From an uncultured Lachnospiraceae bacterium (GTDB lineage Bacteria > Bacillota > Clostridia > Lachnospirales > Lachnospiraceae): a DNA stretch of 18,382 nucleotides. The stretch lies in NCBI GenBank assembly GCA_910586955.1, contig CAJUMM010000053.1, positions 1 to 18,382 of the forward strand, given 5' to 3'. Each line of letters opens with the position of its first letter. Positions within the stretch are counted from its first letter, which is position 1. Under the pieces are notes generated by a model. It was not told the origin of the DNA. It ran no database searches and saw nothing but the letters and a program-made list of their open reading frames with translations. This document shows positions 1-7,340 of this stretch, piece after piece. Made by a program: the position numbers and the translations under genes.

Positions 1-39
1 AGATCTACACTCTTTCCCTACACGACGCTCTTCCGATCT
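1..39. other. Illumina TruSeq adapter at the left contig end
   Basis: The first 39 bases match the standard Illumina P5-side sequencing adapter, ending in GCTCTTCCGATCT. They are not genomic. The carB reading frame runs into them and gains a false C-terminal tail of about six residues (DRKSVV) before a stop at 18-20. Genomic sequence begins at base 40. Confidence 0.98.
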
Positions 40-1514
40 CCGTCCTCTTTGGCTTTTTTCAAAGCTTCCGGACCGGGAACACTGCCTTTCCCTTTCAGCA
101 GCTCTTCCTCTTCCTCCACCAGTTCCTTCATCTGCCGGATAAAGTAATGCTTGATCCGGGTCAGCTGGTAAAGCTCTTCCACCGTAGCCCCTTTCCGGAG
201 AGCCTCATACATAAGGAACTGCCGCTCGCTGGTGGCCGTGTCCAGCATTTTCAGAAGTTCTTTCTTGGTCTTCTGGTGAAAATCTTTGGCAAAGCCCAGG
301 CCGTAACGCCCGATCTCCAGGCTGCGGATAGCTTTCTGGAAAGCCTCCTTGTAGGTCTTTCCAATGCTCATAACCTCCCCCACGGCCCGCATCTGGGTTC
401 CCAGCTTATCTTCCACGCCCTTGAACTTTTCGAAAGCCCAGCGGGCGAATTTGATCACAATATAGTCTCCATCCGGCACATACCTGTCCAGAGTCCCGTA
501 TTTGCCGCAGGGGATCTCATCCAAAGTCAAGCCGGAAGCCAGCATGGCGGATACCAGGGCAATGGGAAAGCCAGTGGCCTTGGACGCCAAAGCAGAGGAG
601 CGGGAAGTTCTGGGATTGATCTCAATGACAATATCCCGGTCCGACACCGGATCGTGGGCCCACTGGACATTGGTTCCCCCAATCACCTGAATCGCTTCCA
701 CAATCTGGTAAGATTTCCTCTGGAGGCGCTTCTGCACTTCCTCCGGAATGGTCAGCATGGGGGCCGAACAGAAGGAATCCCCCGTATGTACCCCAAGGGG
801 ATCGATGTTTTCAATAAAGCAGACGGTAATGATATTGTTTTTGCTGTCCCGGACTACCTCCAGCTCCAGCTCTTCCCATCCCAAGATGGACTCTTCCACC
901 AGAACCTGTCCTACCAGGCTGGCCTGGAGGCCTCTGGCTACCACGGTCCTCAGCTCCTCCACGTTGTAGACCAGGCCGCCTCCTGCACCGCCCATGGTGT
1001 AGGCCGGGCGCAGAACTACCGGATACCCCAGGCGGCCGGCAATCTCCACCGCCTCCTCTACGCTGTAGGCCACCTCGCTTCTGGCCATCTCGATTCCCAG
1101 ACTGTCCATGGTATTTTTAAATTCAATCCGGTCCTCGCCCCGCTCAATGGCATCCACCTGCACGCCGATGACTTTCACGCCGTACTTGTCCAGCACGCCG
1201 GCTTTGGCAAGCTCCGAACATAGATTGAGACCGGATTGTCCGCCAAGATTCGGCAATAAGGCATCTGGTCTCTCTTTTTCAATAATCTGTGTCAGCCGCT
1301 CCACATTCAGGGGCTCAATATAAGTAACGTCTGCAGTTCCCGGGTCCGTCATAATGGTGGCCGGGTTGGAATTCACCAGTACGATCTCATAACCCAGGTT
1401 CCGCAGGGCCTTGCAGGCCTGGGTCCCGGAGTAATCGAACTCACAGGCCTGTCCGATGATAATGGGGCCGGATCCGATAATCAGTACCTTGTGAATGTCT
1501 GTTCTTTTGCTCAT
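40..1514 (-). CDS. carB: Carbamoyl-phosphate synthase large subunit, 3'-truncated by the contig end
   Basis: CarB makes carbamoyl phosphate from bicarbonate, glutamine-derived ammonia and two ATP for pyrimidine and arginine synthesis. About 491 of the usual ~1065 residues are present. Visible are the N-terminal KRTDIHKVLIIGSGPIIIGQ nucleotide fold, the NSNPATIMTDP motif, the RPAYTMGGAGGG ATP-grasp loop, ENIDPLGVHTGDS, EINPRTSRSSALASKATG and the start of the oligomerisation domain. The second synthetase half and the MGS-like domain are missing because the contig ends. The start is the ATG at 1512-1514. An in-frame TTG two codons upstream is only 2 nt from the AGGAG ribosome site, whereas the ATG is 8 nt away. 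That site overlaps the stop codon of dtd, so translation is probably coupled. carA is not upstream. The LPNLGGQSGLNL wording is, from memory, typical of Clostridia. Confidence 0.97.
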
Positions 1515-1524
1515 AACCAATCTC

Positions 1525-1959
1525 CTATTCCAGTATTATAGTAAAAGGTCCGTCGTTCAGAAGTTCCACTTGCATATCCGCTCCGAAAACGCCCTGCTGC
1601 ACCCTGGGGATTTCCCGGCGGCACTGTTCAATCATATACTCATACAGCTCCTTGGCCTGCCCCGGCTCTGCCGCATCCGTAAAACCGGGACGGTTTCCGT
1701 GGTTTACGTCCGCATAGAGGGTAAACTGGGAGACCAGGAGAAGTTCTCCTCCCACATCCCGGATGGAACGGTTAATTTTTCCCTTTTCATCCGGGAAAAT
1801 CCGCAGGGCCAGCATTTTCCGCACCAGACGGTCCACATCCGCTTTTGTATCCTCCCGGCCCACGCCTGCCAGAACCAGGAAGCCCGGTCCTATCTTTCCG
1901 GCAACAGTCCCATCCACCGTTACCGATGAATGGGACACTCTCTGTATAACCAGTCTCAT
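1525..1959 (-). CDS. dtd: D-aminoacyl-tRNA deacylase
   Basis: This 144-residue cytosolic enzyme hydrolyses D-amino acids (and glycine mischarged on tRNA-Ala) from tRNA, so they cannot enter protein synthesis. It has the family length and both diagnostic motifs: SQFTLYAD around residues 77-84, with the active-site Ser-Gln-Phe-Thr, and NDGPFT at 135-140, which carries the Gly-cisPro dipeptide that rejects L-aminoacyl substrates. HGNRPGFT at 87-94 is also conserved. It lies 10 nt downstream of the cytidylate-kinase-like gene and 10 nt upstream of carB, on the same strand, so it looks co-transcribed. Its own ribosome site is weak (GAGA, about 9 nt before the ATG), which suggests dependence on upstream translation. 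The TAG stop is part of the carB ribosome binding site. Confidence 0.97.
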   Translation of the reverse strand: MRLVIQRVSHSSVTVDGTVAGKIGPGFLVLAGVGREDTKADVDRLVRKMLALRIFPDEKGKINRSIRDVGGELLLVSQFTLYADVNHGNRPGFTDAAEPGQAKELYEYMIEQCRREIPRVQQGVFGADMQVELLNDGPFTIILE

Positions 1960-1969
1960 ATAACAGTCT

Positions 1970-2608
1970 CTAAATCCTTTCGTGTTCCTTTTCCTTATAT
2001 TTCACAAACTCCCGGATCATATGTATGGCCCCGTCAATCCCCAGGGTTCCCGTATCCAGACAGAGATCGTAGCCGGCCGCCTCGCCCCATTTCTTGCTGG
2101 TATAGTAATTGTAATAGCTGGCCCTGCGTTTATCCGTCTTGATGATCAGCTCCTTTGCCTTGGCATTGGTCAGATCATGACGGCGGGCAATCCGCACAAT
2201 CCGGGACTGGAGATCCGCATGGAGAAACACATTCACCACATTGGTGTAATCCGCCAAGGCATAATCCGCACACCTTCCCACCATGACGCAGGGACCTTCC
2301 TTTGCAATCTTCTTGATGGTGTCAAACTGGGCCAGAAAAACTTTATGGTTTAAAGGCATCTCGGTGAAGGCCGAGGAGGAATAGCCGGTGGAGTAAGTAT
2401 CCATCACCAGGGAGTAGAGAAAACTGTTGGTAGGCTTCTCGTCGTGATTCTCAAAGAGCTCCTGGCACAAACCGCTGTCTTTGGCCGCCCGAGACAACAG
2501 TTCCTTGTCGTAACAGGGAACTCCCAGTTCCTCCGCCAGCTTCAGGCCGATGTCATGTCCCCCGCTGCCGTACTGGCGTCCGATGGTAATAACCGTATTG
2601 TTTGCCAT
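1970..2608 (-). CDS. Cytidylate-kinase-like family P-loop protein
   Basis: The 212-residue protein begins with ITIGRQYGSGGHDIGLKLAE, the glycine-rich nucleotide-binding loop of the cytidylate-kinase-like family (Pfam Cytidylate_kin_2). It continues with a CYDKELL segment, GPCVMVGRCADY (the second strand and Arg-bearing loop) and a basic region, RIARRHDLTNAKAKELIIKTDKRR, resembling the lid of a nucleoside monophosphate kinase. True Cmk proteins are usually longer and have a different CMP-binding domain, so the substrate is unknown and no symbol is given. I chose the ATG at 2606-2608. An in-frame GTG at 2635 overlaps the amidase stop and has no ribosome site, while AAAGGAGA lies 10 nt before the ATG. 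The gene sits between the amidase and dtd in one operon. Confidence 0.88.
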   Translation of the reverse strand: MANNTVITIGRQYGSGGHDIGLKLAEELGVPCYDKELLSRAAKDSGLCQELFENHDEKPTNSFLYSLVMDTYSTGYSSSAFTEMPLNHKVFLAQFDTIKKIAKEGPCVMVGRCADYALADYTNVVNVFLHADLQSRIVRIARRHDLTNAKAKELIIKTDKRRASYYNYYTSKKWGEAAGYDLCLDTGTLGIDGAIHMIREFVKYKEKEHERI

Positions 2609-2631
2609 TGTATCATGTCTCCTTTCTGCAC

Positions 2632-3384
2632 TCACTCGCTCAGGCTTAAAATAATTCCCTTGGCAATTCCTTTTGCAACATCGTTCTGGTAGGTGTCCTC
2701 CGTGAGTCTTCCTGCCTCTTCCCCGCTGCTCATATATCCTACTTCAATCAGGACTCCCGGCATCTCCGTATCCGAAAGAATGTTGTAGCGCCCCTCGTCC
2801 ACGCCCCCGTCCAAAGCCTGGGTCTCTTTCACCAGGGCCGCCTGGATATTTTCGCAGAGGGCCTGGCTCGCCTTGCTCTCGCCCTTATAATGGCTCACGG
2901 CTCCCGATACGCTGCTGTCTCCGGAATATCCGCAGTGTACGCTGACCAGAAGATCCGCACCGCTTGCGTTGGCTGCCGCCACCCGCTCCTCTTTGGAAAG
3001 CCGGGTATCGTCCTCCCTGGACAGGATTACCCTATAGTTCTGGCTCTCCAGCATAATTTTCAATTTGGAACAGATATCCATGGTAACGTCCTTCTCCAGG
3101 CCGTCACCACCGCTTAATCCCACGTCCGCGCCCCCGTGGCCCGGATCGAGGAAGATCACATAGGAATCTCCTTTGGGCTCAATGGTTTCCCCGCCGCCGG
3201 AACTGTTTTTCATCCAGAAAAAAACCAAAACTCCTGCCAGGATTACCGCTGCGGCTGCTCCGGCAATGATGAGAATGCGGTTGCGTTTCTTCTTCCGCTC
3301 CCGTTCCCGGCGCTCCCTTCTGGCCTCCATCCTGCGGCGTCTCTCTGCCGGACTCAACTGTTTTTCCTTGTCATTTGTCTCCAT
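2632..3384 (-). CDS. Membrane-anchored N-acetylmuramoyl-L-alanine amidase (Amidase_3)
   Basis: The 250-residue protein cleaves the bond between N-acetylmuramic acid and L-alanine in peptidoglycan. Residues 1-36 are very basic (runs of Arg, Lys and Glu) and probably cytoplasmic. A single hydrophobic helix at about 37-58 anchors it, and a Gly/Ser linker leads to the extracellular Amidase_3 domain at about 73-250. The zinc ligands His83 (DPGHGG), Glu97 (GLEKDVT) and His150 (SVHCG) and catalytic Glu214 (IEVGYMS) are all present. Families usually show SxHANA, so the Cys151 next to the zinc histidine is atypical. An AGGAG site lies 12 nt before the ATG. The gene starts 22 nt after the nuclease gene, and its TGA stop lies 24 nt before the next start. 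Confidence 0.93.
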   Translation of the reverse strand: METNDKEKQLSPAERRRRMEARRERRERERKKKRNRILIIAGAAAAVILAGVLVFFWMKNSSGGGETIEPKGDSYVIFLDPGHGGADVGLSGGDGLEKDVTMDICSKLKIMLESQNYRVILSREDDTRLSKEERVAAANASGADLLVSVHCGYSGDSSVSGAVSHYKGESKASQALCENIQAALVKETQALDGGVDEGRYNILSDTEMPGVLIEVGYMSSGEEAGRLTEDTYQNDVAKGIAKGIILSLSE

Positions 3385-3405
3385 TTTACTTCTAGTCTCC
3401 TGTCA

Positions 3406-5007
3406 TTATCGTTCCCATTTGTCGCAGAAGGACTGGATCTGATCCGCCATCTTTGCCAAATCTTTGTTGGCGAAGCCCTTGCTCTTCTCGATGACATGAA
3501 GAAGACGCTTCCCGGCCTCCACCAATCTATCATATACTTTAGACACCTGTTTTGCAAGTTTTTTATCTTTGGAAATCCGCTCCGTATTCCCCAGGGTGAT
3601 GCAGGTATTTAAGAGCAGATCATAGCTTCCTCCGCTGTAAGGGGCCTCCGCCTCATATCCGTATTCTTCCTTCAGGCACTGGGCAAACTCGTCGCAGACG
3701 GTATCCTCCCCGTGGACGATAAACACCTTCTCCGGCCTCTTTTCCATGCCCTTCAGCCATCCGATCAGTCCCTGCTTATCCGCATGGCCGCTGACGCCTG
3801 CAAGGACTTTGATATCCGCCTGTACCTCTACGGTTTCACCGAAAAGCTTCACCTGCTGGGCACCTTCGATAATCGCCCGTCCCAGGGTTCCGTATGCCTG
3901 ATATCCCACAAAGAGAATGGTACTGTCTTTGCGCCACAGATTATGCTTCAGATGATGGCGGATCCGCCCTGCCTCACACATACCCGAAGCAGACAGGATT
4001 ACCTTAGGCCTGTCGTCAAAGTTGATGGCCTTTGACTCGTCACTGGTAATGGAAAGGCTTAAACCCGGAAACTGTATGGGATTGATTCCCTGATTGACCA
4101 GGGCCATGGTCTCCTCGTCGAAACATTCGTACATATTTTTGTTGAAAATGGTAGTGGCCTGGACTGCCAGGGGACTGTCCACATAGACTTTAAAGTCCTC
4201 ATGCCCCTTTACCAGCTGACGGGCCTTTATCTCCCGCAGGAAATAAAGCATTTCCTGGGTTCTGCCCACTGCAAAGGAGGGAATGACCACATTTCCACCC
4301 CGGTCAAAGGTCTCTTTCAAAATTCCGGCAAGGGACTCCACATAATCCGGCCGCTCCCCGTGGCTCCGGTTCCCGTAGGTGGACTCCATTACCACATAAT
4401 CTGCGCCCTCCACTGTCTGTGGATCCTTGATAATCGGCTGATCGAGATTCCCCACGTCTCCGGAGAAGAGGAGCTTTTTGGACTCCGTCCCTTCCTGAAG
4501 CCAAATCTCAATGCAGGAAGAGCCAAGAAGGTGCCCTACGTCCGTAAAGCGGATCGCAACGCCCTCCGCCACCGGAATGCGCTTCCCGTACTCACAGCCC
4601 CGGAACAGCCGCACCGTGGCATCTGCCGCAGCCACATCATAGAGGGGAACATACTCCGGCTTTCCGGATCTTCTGGCCTTCCGGTTCCTCCACTCCGCCT
4701 CGAACATCTGGATGTGGGCACTGTCCCGGAGCATAATCTCGCAGAGATCCCGGGTGGCCTTCGTGGCATATACAGCGCCCCGGAACCCTTTGGTATACAG
4801 CAGGGGAAGCAGGCCGGAATGATCAATGTGGGCATGGGTGAGAAATACATAATCGATCCTGGATGCTTCCACCGGAATCTCCTGGTTTTCATAGAGATCC
4901 GGCCCCTGCTCCATCCCGCAGTCCACCAGCATGATCTTCCCGCAGGCTTCAATCATATGACAGCTTCCGGTCACTTCATGAGCTGCGCCCAAAAATGTCA
5001 GTTTCAT
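3406..5007 (-). CDS. MBL-fold beta-CASP RNA metallo-hydrolase (Ysh1/Cft2-like)
   Basis: The 533-residue protein belongs to the CPSF-73-like branch of metallo-beta-lactamase nucleases, which are expected to act on RNA. Motifs in order are: GAAHEVTGS (8-15), the zinc motif HAHIDH with His58, His60, Asp62 and His63, GHLLGSS with His159, SGDVGN with Asp184, beta-CASP motif A in MESTYGNRSH with Glu208, motif B in SGMCEAGRIRHH (about 341-352), and motif C His408 (VSGHAD). HGE around 432 follows. The last ~60 residues are a Lys-rich helical tail. It lacks the RNase J C-terminal domain, so it is not rnj. A strong GGGGGGA site lies about 7 nt before the ATG. It is the first gene of the five-gene operon ending in carB. 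The exact RNA target cannot be read from sequence. Confidence 0.93.
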   Translation of the reverse strand: MKLTFLGAAHEVTGSCHMIEACGKIMLVDCGMEQGPDLYENQEIPVEASRIDYVFLTHAHIDHSGLLPLLYTKGFRGAVYATKATRDLCEIMLRDSAHIQMFEAEWRNRKARRSGKPEYVPLYDVAAADATVRLFRGCEYGKRIPVAEGVAIRFTDVGHLLGSSCIEIWLQEGTESKKLLFSGDVGNLDQPIIKDPQTVEGADYVVMESTYGNRSHGERPDYVESLAGILKETFDRGGNVVIPSFAVGRTQEMLYFLREIKARQLVKGHEDFKVYVDSPLAVQATTIFNKNMYECFDEETMALVNQGINPIQFPGLSLSITSDESKAINFDDRPKVILSASGMCEAGRIRHHLKHNLWRKDSTILFVGYQAYGTLGRAIIEGAQQVKLFGETVEVQADIKVLAGVSGHADKQGLIGWLKGMEKRPEKVFIVHGEDTVCDEFAQCLKEEYGYEAEAPYSGGSYDLLLNTCITLGNTERISKDKKLAKQVSKVYDRLVEAGKRLLHVIEKSKGFANKDLAKMADQIQSFCDKWER

Positions 5008-5049
5008 AGATGAATCCCCCCTTATTTTAAATATATTTCCTTATCTTTT

Positions 5050-5078
5050 AGTATACCGTTACCGGGGGAAAATTACAA
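5050..5078 (-). promoter_or_regulatory. Sigma-A type promoter for the nuclease-amidase-dtd-carB operon
   Basis: On the minus strand the -35 box TTGTAA (5073-5078) and the -10 box TATACT (5050-5055, 5 of 6 to consensus) are separated by exactly 17 bp. The -35 box lies just upstream of the DUF2812-like stop codon at 5059-5061, so the promoter overlaps the end of that gene. I see no terminator in front of it, so read-through from the padR operon is possible. Confidence 0.75.
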
Positions 5079-5869
5079 TGGATTCTAGAAGTTTTTCTTC
5101 CGAAAATGCACTTTCCCCGGTAAACCGGAAATACAAAAGGCTGTTTCCATTTTCCAAAAGATAACCCATAGGAGTTTCCTCCAGAAGCCGCCCCTCTCTG
5201 TCGGTCATCCGGTCATAAATCTTAAAAAGGGTCCCTCCTTTTGGTTCCCCGGCCGGTTCCGTCCGAAAGGATCTGCGGATTCCGTCTCCATAGCGGGTCT
5301 TGGGCGGGTTTAACAGTTCCTCCCTAAGACGCTCCAAAAGCCAGCTGCTATAGGTAGAATAATATTTGTATTCGATTCTCCAAAGGCAGGGCTCCCCGCC
5401 GGAAAATCCGGTTCCGGCGCTTTCGTACTCCTGCATCTGTCCCAGAAGGCTCCTTCCCTCCTTCGTATAAGGAGGCTCATCTCCCGGTCCAAGCCCCAGA
5501 TCTTCCGAGGTAAAGATCCACTTCCCCTGGTTCCAGCGGCGCTCCTGCTCCCTCTTTTCTATGGGCAGGACCATCACGGAGATAAAGCCCATAAAGACAA
5601 GAATCAGCCAGATTCCGGCCAGATAAGCGAAAGCATAAGTCCATTTCCGGAAACCTTTCTTCCGTATCCTCCGGTAAAGGAAGACTTGGAAAATACCGAT
5701 TGCAGCCGCAAAGGCAAATCCGTAGATCCCCGCCGAGCCTCCCAAAAGAAACTGCAGCAAAAGGAGAAGGGCTGTATCCCTGTACCGCCTGCTCCTCCAA
5801 ATACTCTTCCATAGCGGAAAGCTCATACAATTCAAAATCCCTGATCTGCCACTTTTTCCTTGTTCTCAT
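5059..5869 (-). pseudogene. DUF2812-like membrane protein gene, frameshifted and probably internally deleted
   Basis: The gene starts at the ATG at 5867-5869, which overlaps the padR stop as ATGA. That overlap strongly supports the start. The first ~33 codons (WQIRDFELYELSAMEEYLEE, then QAVQGYS) resemble the beginning of DUF2812 proteins, the usual partners of PadR regulators. The sensible reading then moves by one base near 5770-5785 into a frame open to 5059. That frame gives two membrane helices (TALLLLLQFLL through AAAIGIF, and TYAFAYLAGIWLILVFMGF) and a soluble C-terminal region of about 160 residues. The first frame instead runs into a Cys/Gly/Arg-rich stretch with no helices and stops at 5477. 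The ~80-residue DUF2812 core expected between start and helices is absent, which fits a deletion that also shifted the frame. A sequencing error alone would not explain the missing core. No slippery homopolymer is visible at the junction. Confidence 0.62.
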
Positions 5870-6183
5870 CCCCTACCCTCCAGTCTGCGTTCTCCGTCCG
5901 CAAGCTGCAAGCGCAGCCGCTCCTGCTCCTCTAGAAGCCGTTCCCTGCCTTTTTCCGTAATCCGGTACCACCGTTTTCTGCCCTGGTTTTCCGTCTCCCG
6001 TATCATCCCCTCCTGCTCAAAGCGTGCCAGAAGGGTATAGAGGGTCCCCGGCCCAATATGAACCCTTCCCCGGGACACCTCCTCCACCAGATCCATAATA
6101 TCCACCCCGCAGCACTCCTCCAATAAAGCCAGGAGAATATAAAACATTGGTTCCGTAAGATTTTGAAATTGCTCTCTAGGCAT
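5866..6183 (-). CDS. PadR-family transcriptional regulator
   Basis: This 105-residue protein is a typical short PadR repressor. Its winged-helix domain spans about residues 8-80: DIMDLVEEVSRGRVHIGPGTLYTLLARFEQEGMI contains the recognition helix (the GTLYTLLARFEQEG signature), followed by the wing in GRKRWYRITEKGRERL. A short charged C-terminal helix (about 82-105) would form the dimer interface. A GCGGGGA ribosome site lies 6 nt before the ATG. The stop overlaps the start of the DUF2812-like gene as ATGA, so the two are translationally coupled, an arrangement usual for PadR with membrane-protein partners. Two palindromic sites in its own promoter (6207-6256) indicate that it represses itself. 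The signal it senses is not visible. Confidence 0.93.
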   Translation of the reverse strand: MPREQFQNLTEPMFYILLALLEECCGVDIMDLVEEVSRGRVHIGPGTLYTLLARFEQEGMIRETENQGRKRWYRITEKGRERLLEEQERLRLQLADGERRLEGRG

Positions 6184-6206
6184 ATTAATCCCCGCTTTTC
6201 CATTTT

Positions 6207-6224
6207 ATATCGTGTATCGATATT
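6207..6224 (-). promoter_or_regulatory. Predicted PadR operator O2, downstream of the start of transcription
   Basis: These 18 bases, ATATCGTGTATCGATATT, are the exact reverse complement of 6239-6256. They contain the inner dyad TATCG-N5-CGATA. The site begins about 3 nt after the predicted transcription start (about 6227), in the padR leader and upstream of its ribosome site. A bound repressor would block elongation or cooperate with the upstream site. Confidence 0.72.
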
Positions 6225-6233
6225 CTCAACACC

Positions 6234-6262
6234 ATTGTAATATCGATACACGATATTGTCAA
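6234..6262 (-). promoter_or_regulatory. padR promoter with operator O1 filling the spacer
   Basis: On the minus strand there is a perfect -35 box, TTGACA (6257-6262), a 17-bp spacer (6240-6256) and the -10 box TACAAT (6234-6239, 5 of 6). The spacer is the operator dyad TATCG-N5-CGATA with its flanks. The 18-bp arm at 6239-6256 pairs perfectly with 6207-6224 across a 14-nt gap. A PadR dimer here would prevent polymerase binding, giving tight autoregulation. Confidence 0.85.
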
Positions 6263-6334
6263 CCCAAATATCTCTCTATCCACAGCTCTGGTGCGGAAAT
6301 TTACGGCTCTCCCTTCTCCCGGAGCAAATACACA

Positions 6335-6486
6335 GCCCGAAACAAATGGTCATTCCCTGGAACCCCATTGAAAAGCGCCGGCACTTAGCGAATGCAAGTG
6401 CAGGGCGCGCAACATGAGCTTAGTGTCCGCTGCGCTTTTCACTAAGAGCAAGCGGGGGTGGAAGGGAATGACCATTTGTTTCGGGC
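6335..6486. repeat. 152-bp palindromic element with 24-bp terminal inverted repeats
   Basis: The outer arms 6335-6358 and 6463-6486 are perfect 24-bp inverted repeats (beginning GCCCGAAACAAATGGTCATT). Inside is a second pairing, GAAAAGCGC (6370-6378) with GCGCTTTTC (6432-6440), continued imperfectly by CGG-CAC-TTAG. A smaller alternative hairpin is GCACTT/AAGTGC (6381-6386, 6396-6401). There is no open frame of its own and no obvious target duplication at the borders. It fills most of the 322-nt gap between nfo and padR. It could be a non-autonomous mobile repeat (MITE- or REP-like) or act as a transcription barrier after nfo. The outer U-tract expected of a simple terminator is absent. Confidence 0.75.
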
Positions 6487-6505
6487 GTAGTTGTCTCGGG
6501 CATAA

Positions 6506-7336
6506 TCACCCCGCCATCTCCCGCAGCAAAGCGATCTCCTCTGCCCACCCCGCATCATCATTAGGTGTCTCCAGAATAAAAGGCAGCCCCCGGAGCTTCG
6601 GATGCCTCACAATCCGCCCAAAGGCCTCCAGGCCGATGGTTCCCTCTCCAATCCGGGCGTGGCGATCCTTATGGCTGCCCATGGGATTCATGCTGTCATT
6701 GATATGGACGGCCTTCAGGCGATTCAGGCCGATGACGGCGTCGAACTCCTCCAGCACCTCATCCAGGCAGTCCACAATATTGTACCCTGCATCCCACACA
6801 TGGCAGGTATCCAGGCATACTCCCATCTTTCCGGAAAGTTCCACCTGATCGAGAATGGCCCGGATCTCCTGGAAATTCCTTCCCAACTCGCTCCCTTTGC
6901 CTGCCATGGTTTCCAGAAGCACAGTAGTGGTTTGTTCTTCCTTCAGGCACTGGTTCAGCATCCGGGCAATCTGCCGGATCCCTTCTTCCGCTCCCTGTCC
7001 CACATGGCTCCCCGGATGGAAATTGTAATAATTCCCCGGCGTGTACTCCATGCGCTCCAGATCCGAGGCAAAGGCTTCCCGGGCAAAGCGCCGGACCTCC
7101 TCCTTATCGGAACAGGCATTTAAGGTATAAGGGGCGTGGGCCACAATGACGCCGTACCCCTGGTTTTTCCATAATTCCCGGAAAGCCTTGGCATCCTCCG
7201 GGCGTATTTTTTTCGCGCTTCCGCCCCTGGGATTCCTGGTAAAAAAGGCAAAGGTGCTGGCCCCCAGCTTCAGGGCCTGCTTTCCCATGGCCTCGTATCC
7301 CTTGGCAGAAGAAATGTGGCTTCCTATGTTCAACAT
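6506..7336 (-). CDS. nfo: Endonuclease IV (AP endonuclease)
   Basis: The 276-residue protein is a zinc-dependent apurinic/apyrimidinic endonuclease of base excision repair. It cuts 5' of abasic sites and removes 3' blocking groups. The trinuclear zinc ligands can all be assigned: His67 (AHAPY), His107 (NFHPGSHVG), Glu142 (LLETMAGKGSELG), Asp176 and His179 (CLDTCHVWDAGYN), His211 (VHINDS), Asp224 and His226 (GSHKDRHARIGEG) and Glu256 (ILETPN). Length and motif spacing match E. coli Nfo. It starts 4 nt after the stop of the zinc-ribbon gene. Its ribosome site is poor (AAGG about 12 nt upstream), so translation probably depends on the gene before. It is the last gene of its operon and is followed by the palindromic element. 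Confidence 0.97.
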   Translation of the reverse strand: MLNIGSHISSAKGYEAMGKQALKLGASTFAFFTRNPRGGSAKKIRPEDAKAFRELWKNQGYGVIVAHAPYTLNACSDKEEVRRFAREAFASDLERMEYTPGNYYNFHPGSHVGQGAEEGIRQIARMLNQCLKEEQTTTVLLETMAGKGSELGRNFQEIRAILDQVELSGKMGVCLDTCHVWDAGYNIVDCLDEVLEEFDAVIGLNRLKAVHINDSMNPMGSHKDRHARIGEGTIGLEAFGRIVRHPKLRGLPFILETPNDDAGWAEEIALLREMAG

Positions 7337-7340
7337 ATGT

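Noticed and set aside
147..1223. A long plus-strand frame of 358 codons opposite carB
   Set aside because: It is the antisense shadow of a clear carB frame, lacks any domain, and has a His/Pro/Leu-rich composition typical of shadow frames.
3406..5007. Naming the MBL protein as RNase J
   Set aside because: The motif order fits the Ysh1/Cft2 branch, and the RNase J C-terminal domain is absent.
4201..5013. A 270-codon plus-strand frame opposite the nuclease gene
   Set aside because: It is antisense to all conserved MBL motifs, with no start signal and shadow-like composition.
6414..6848. Plus-strand frame crossing the palindromic element into nfo, as a possible mobile-element protein
   Set aside because: It has no ribosome site, runs antisense to the conserved end of nfo, and shows no transposase motif.
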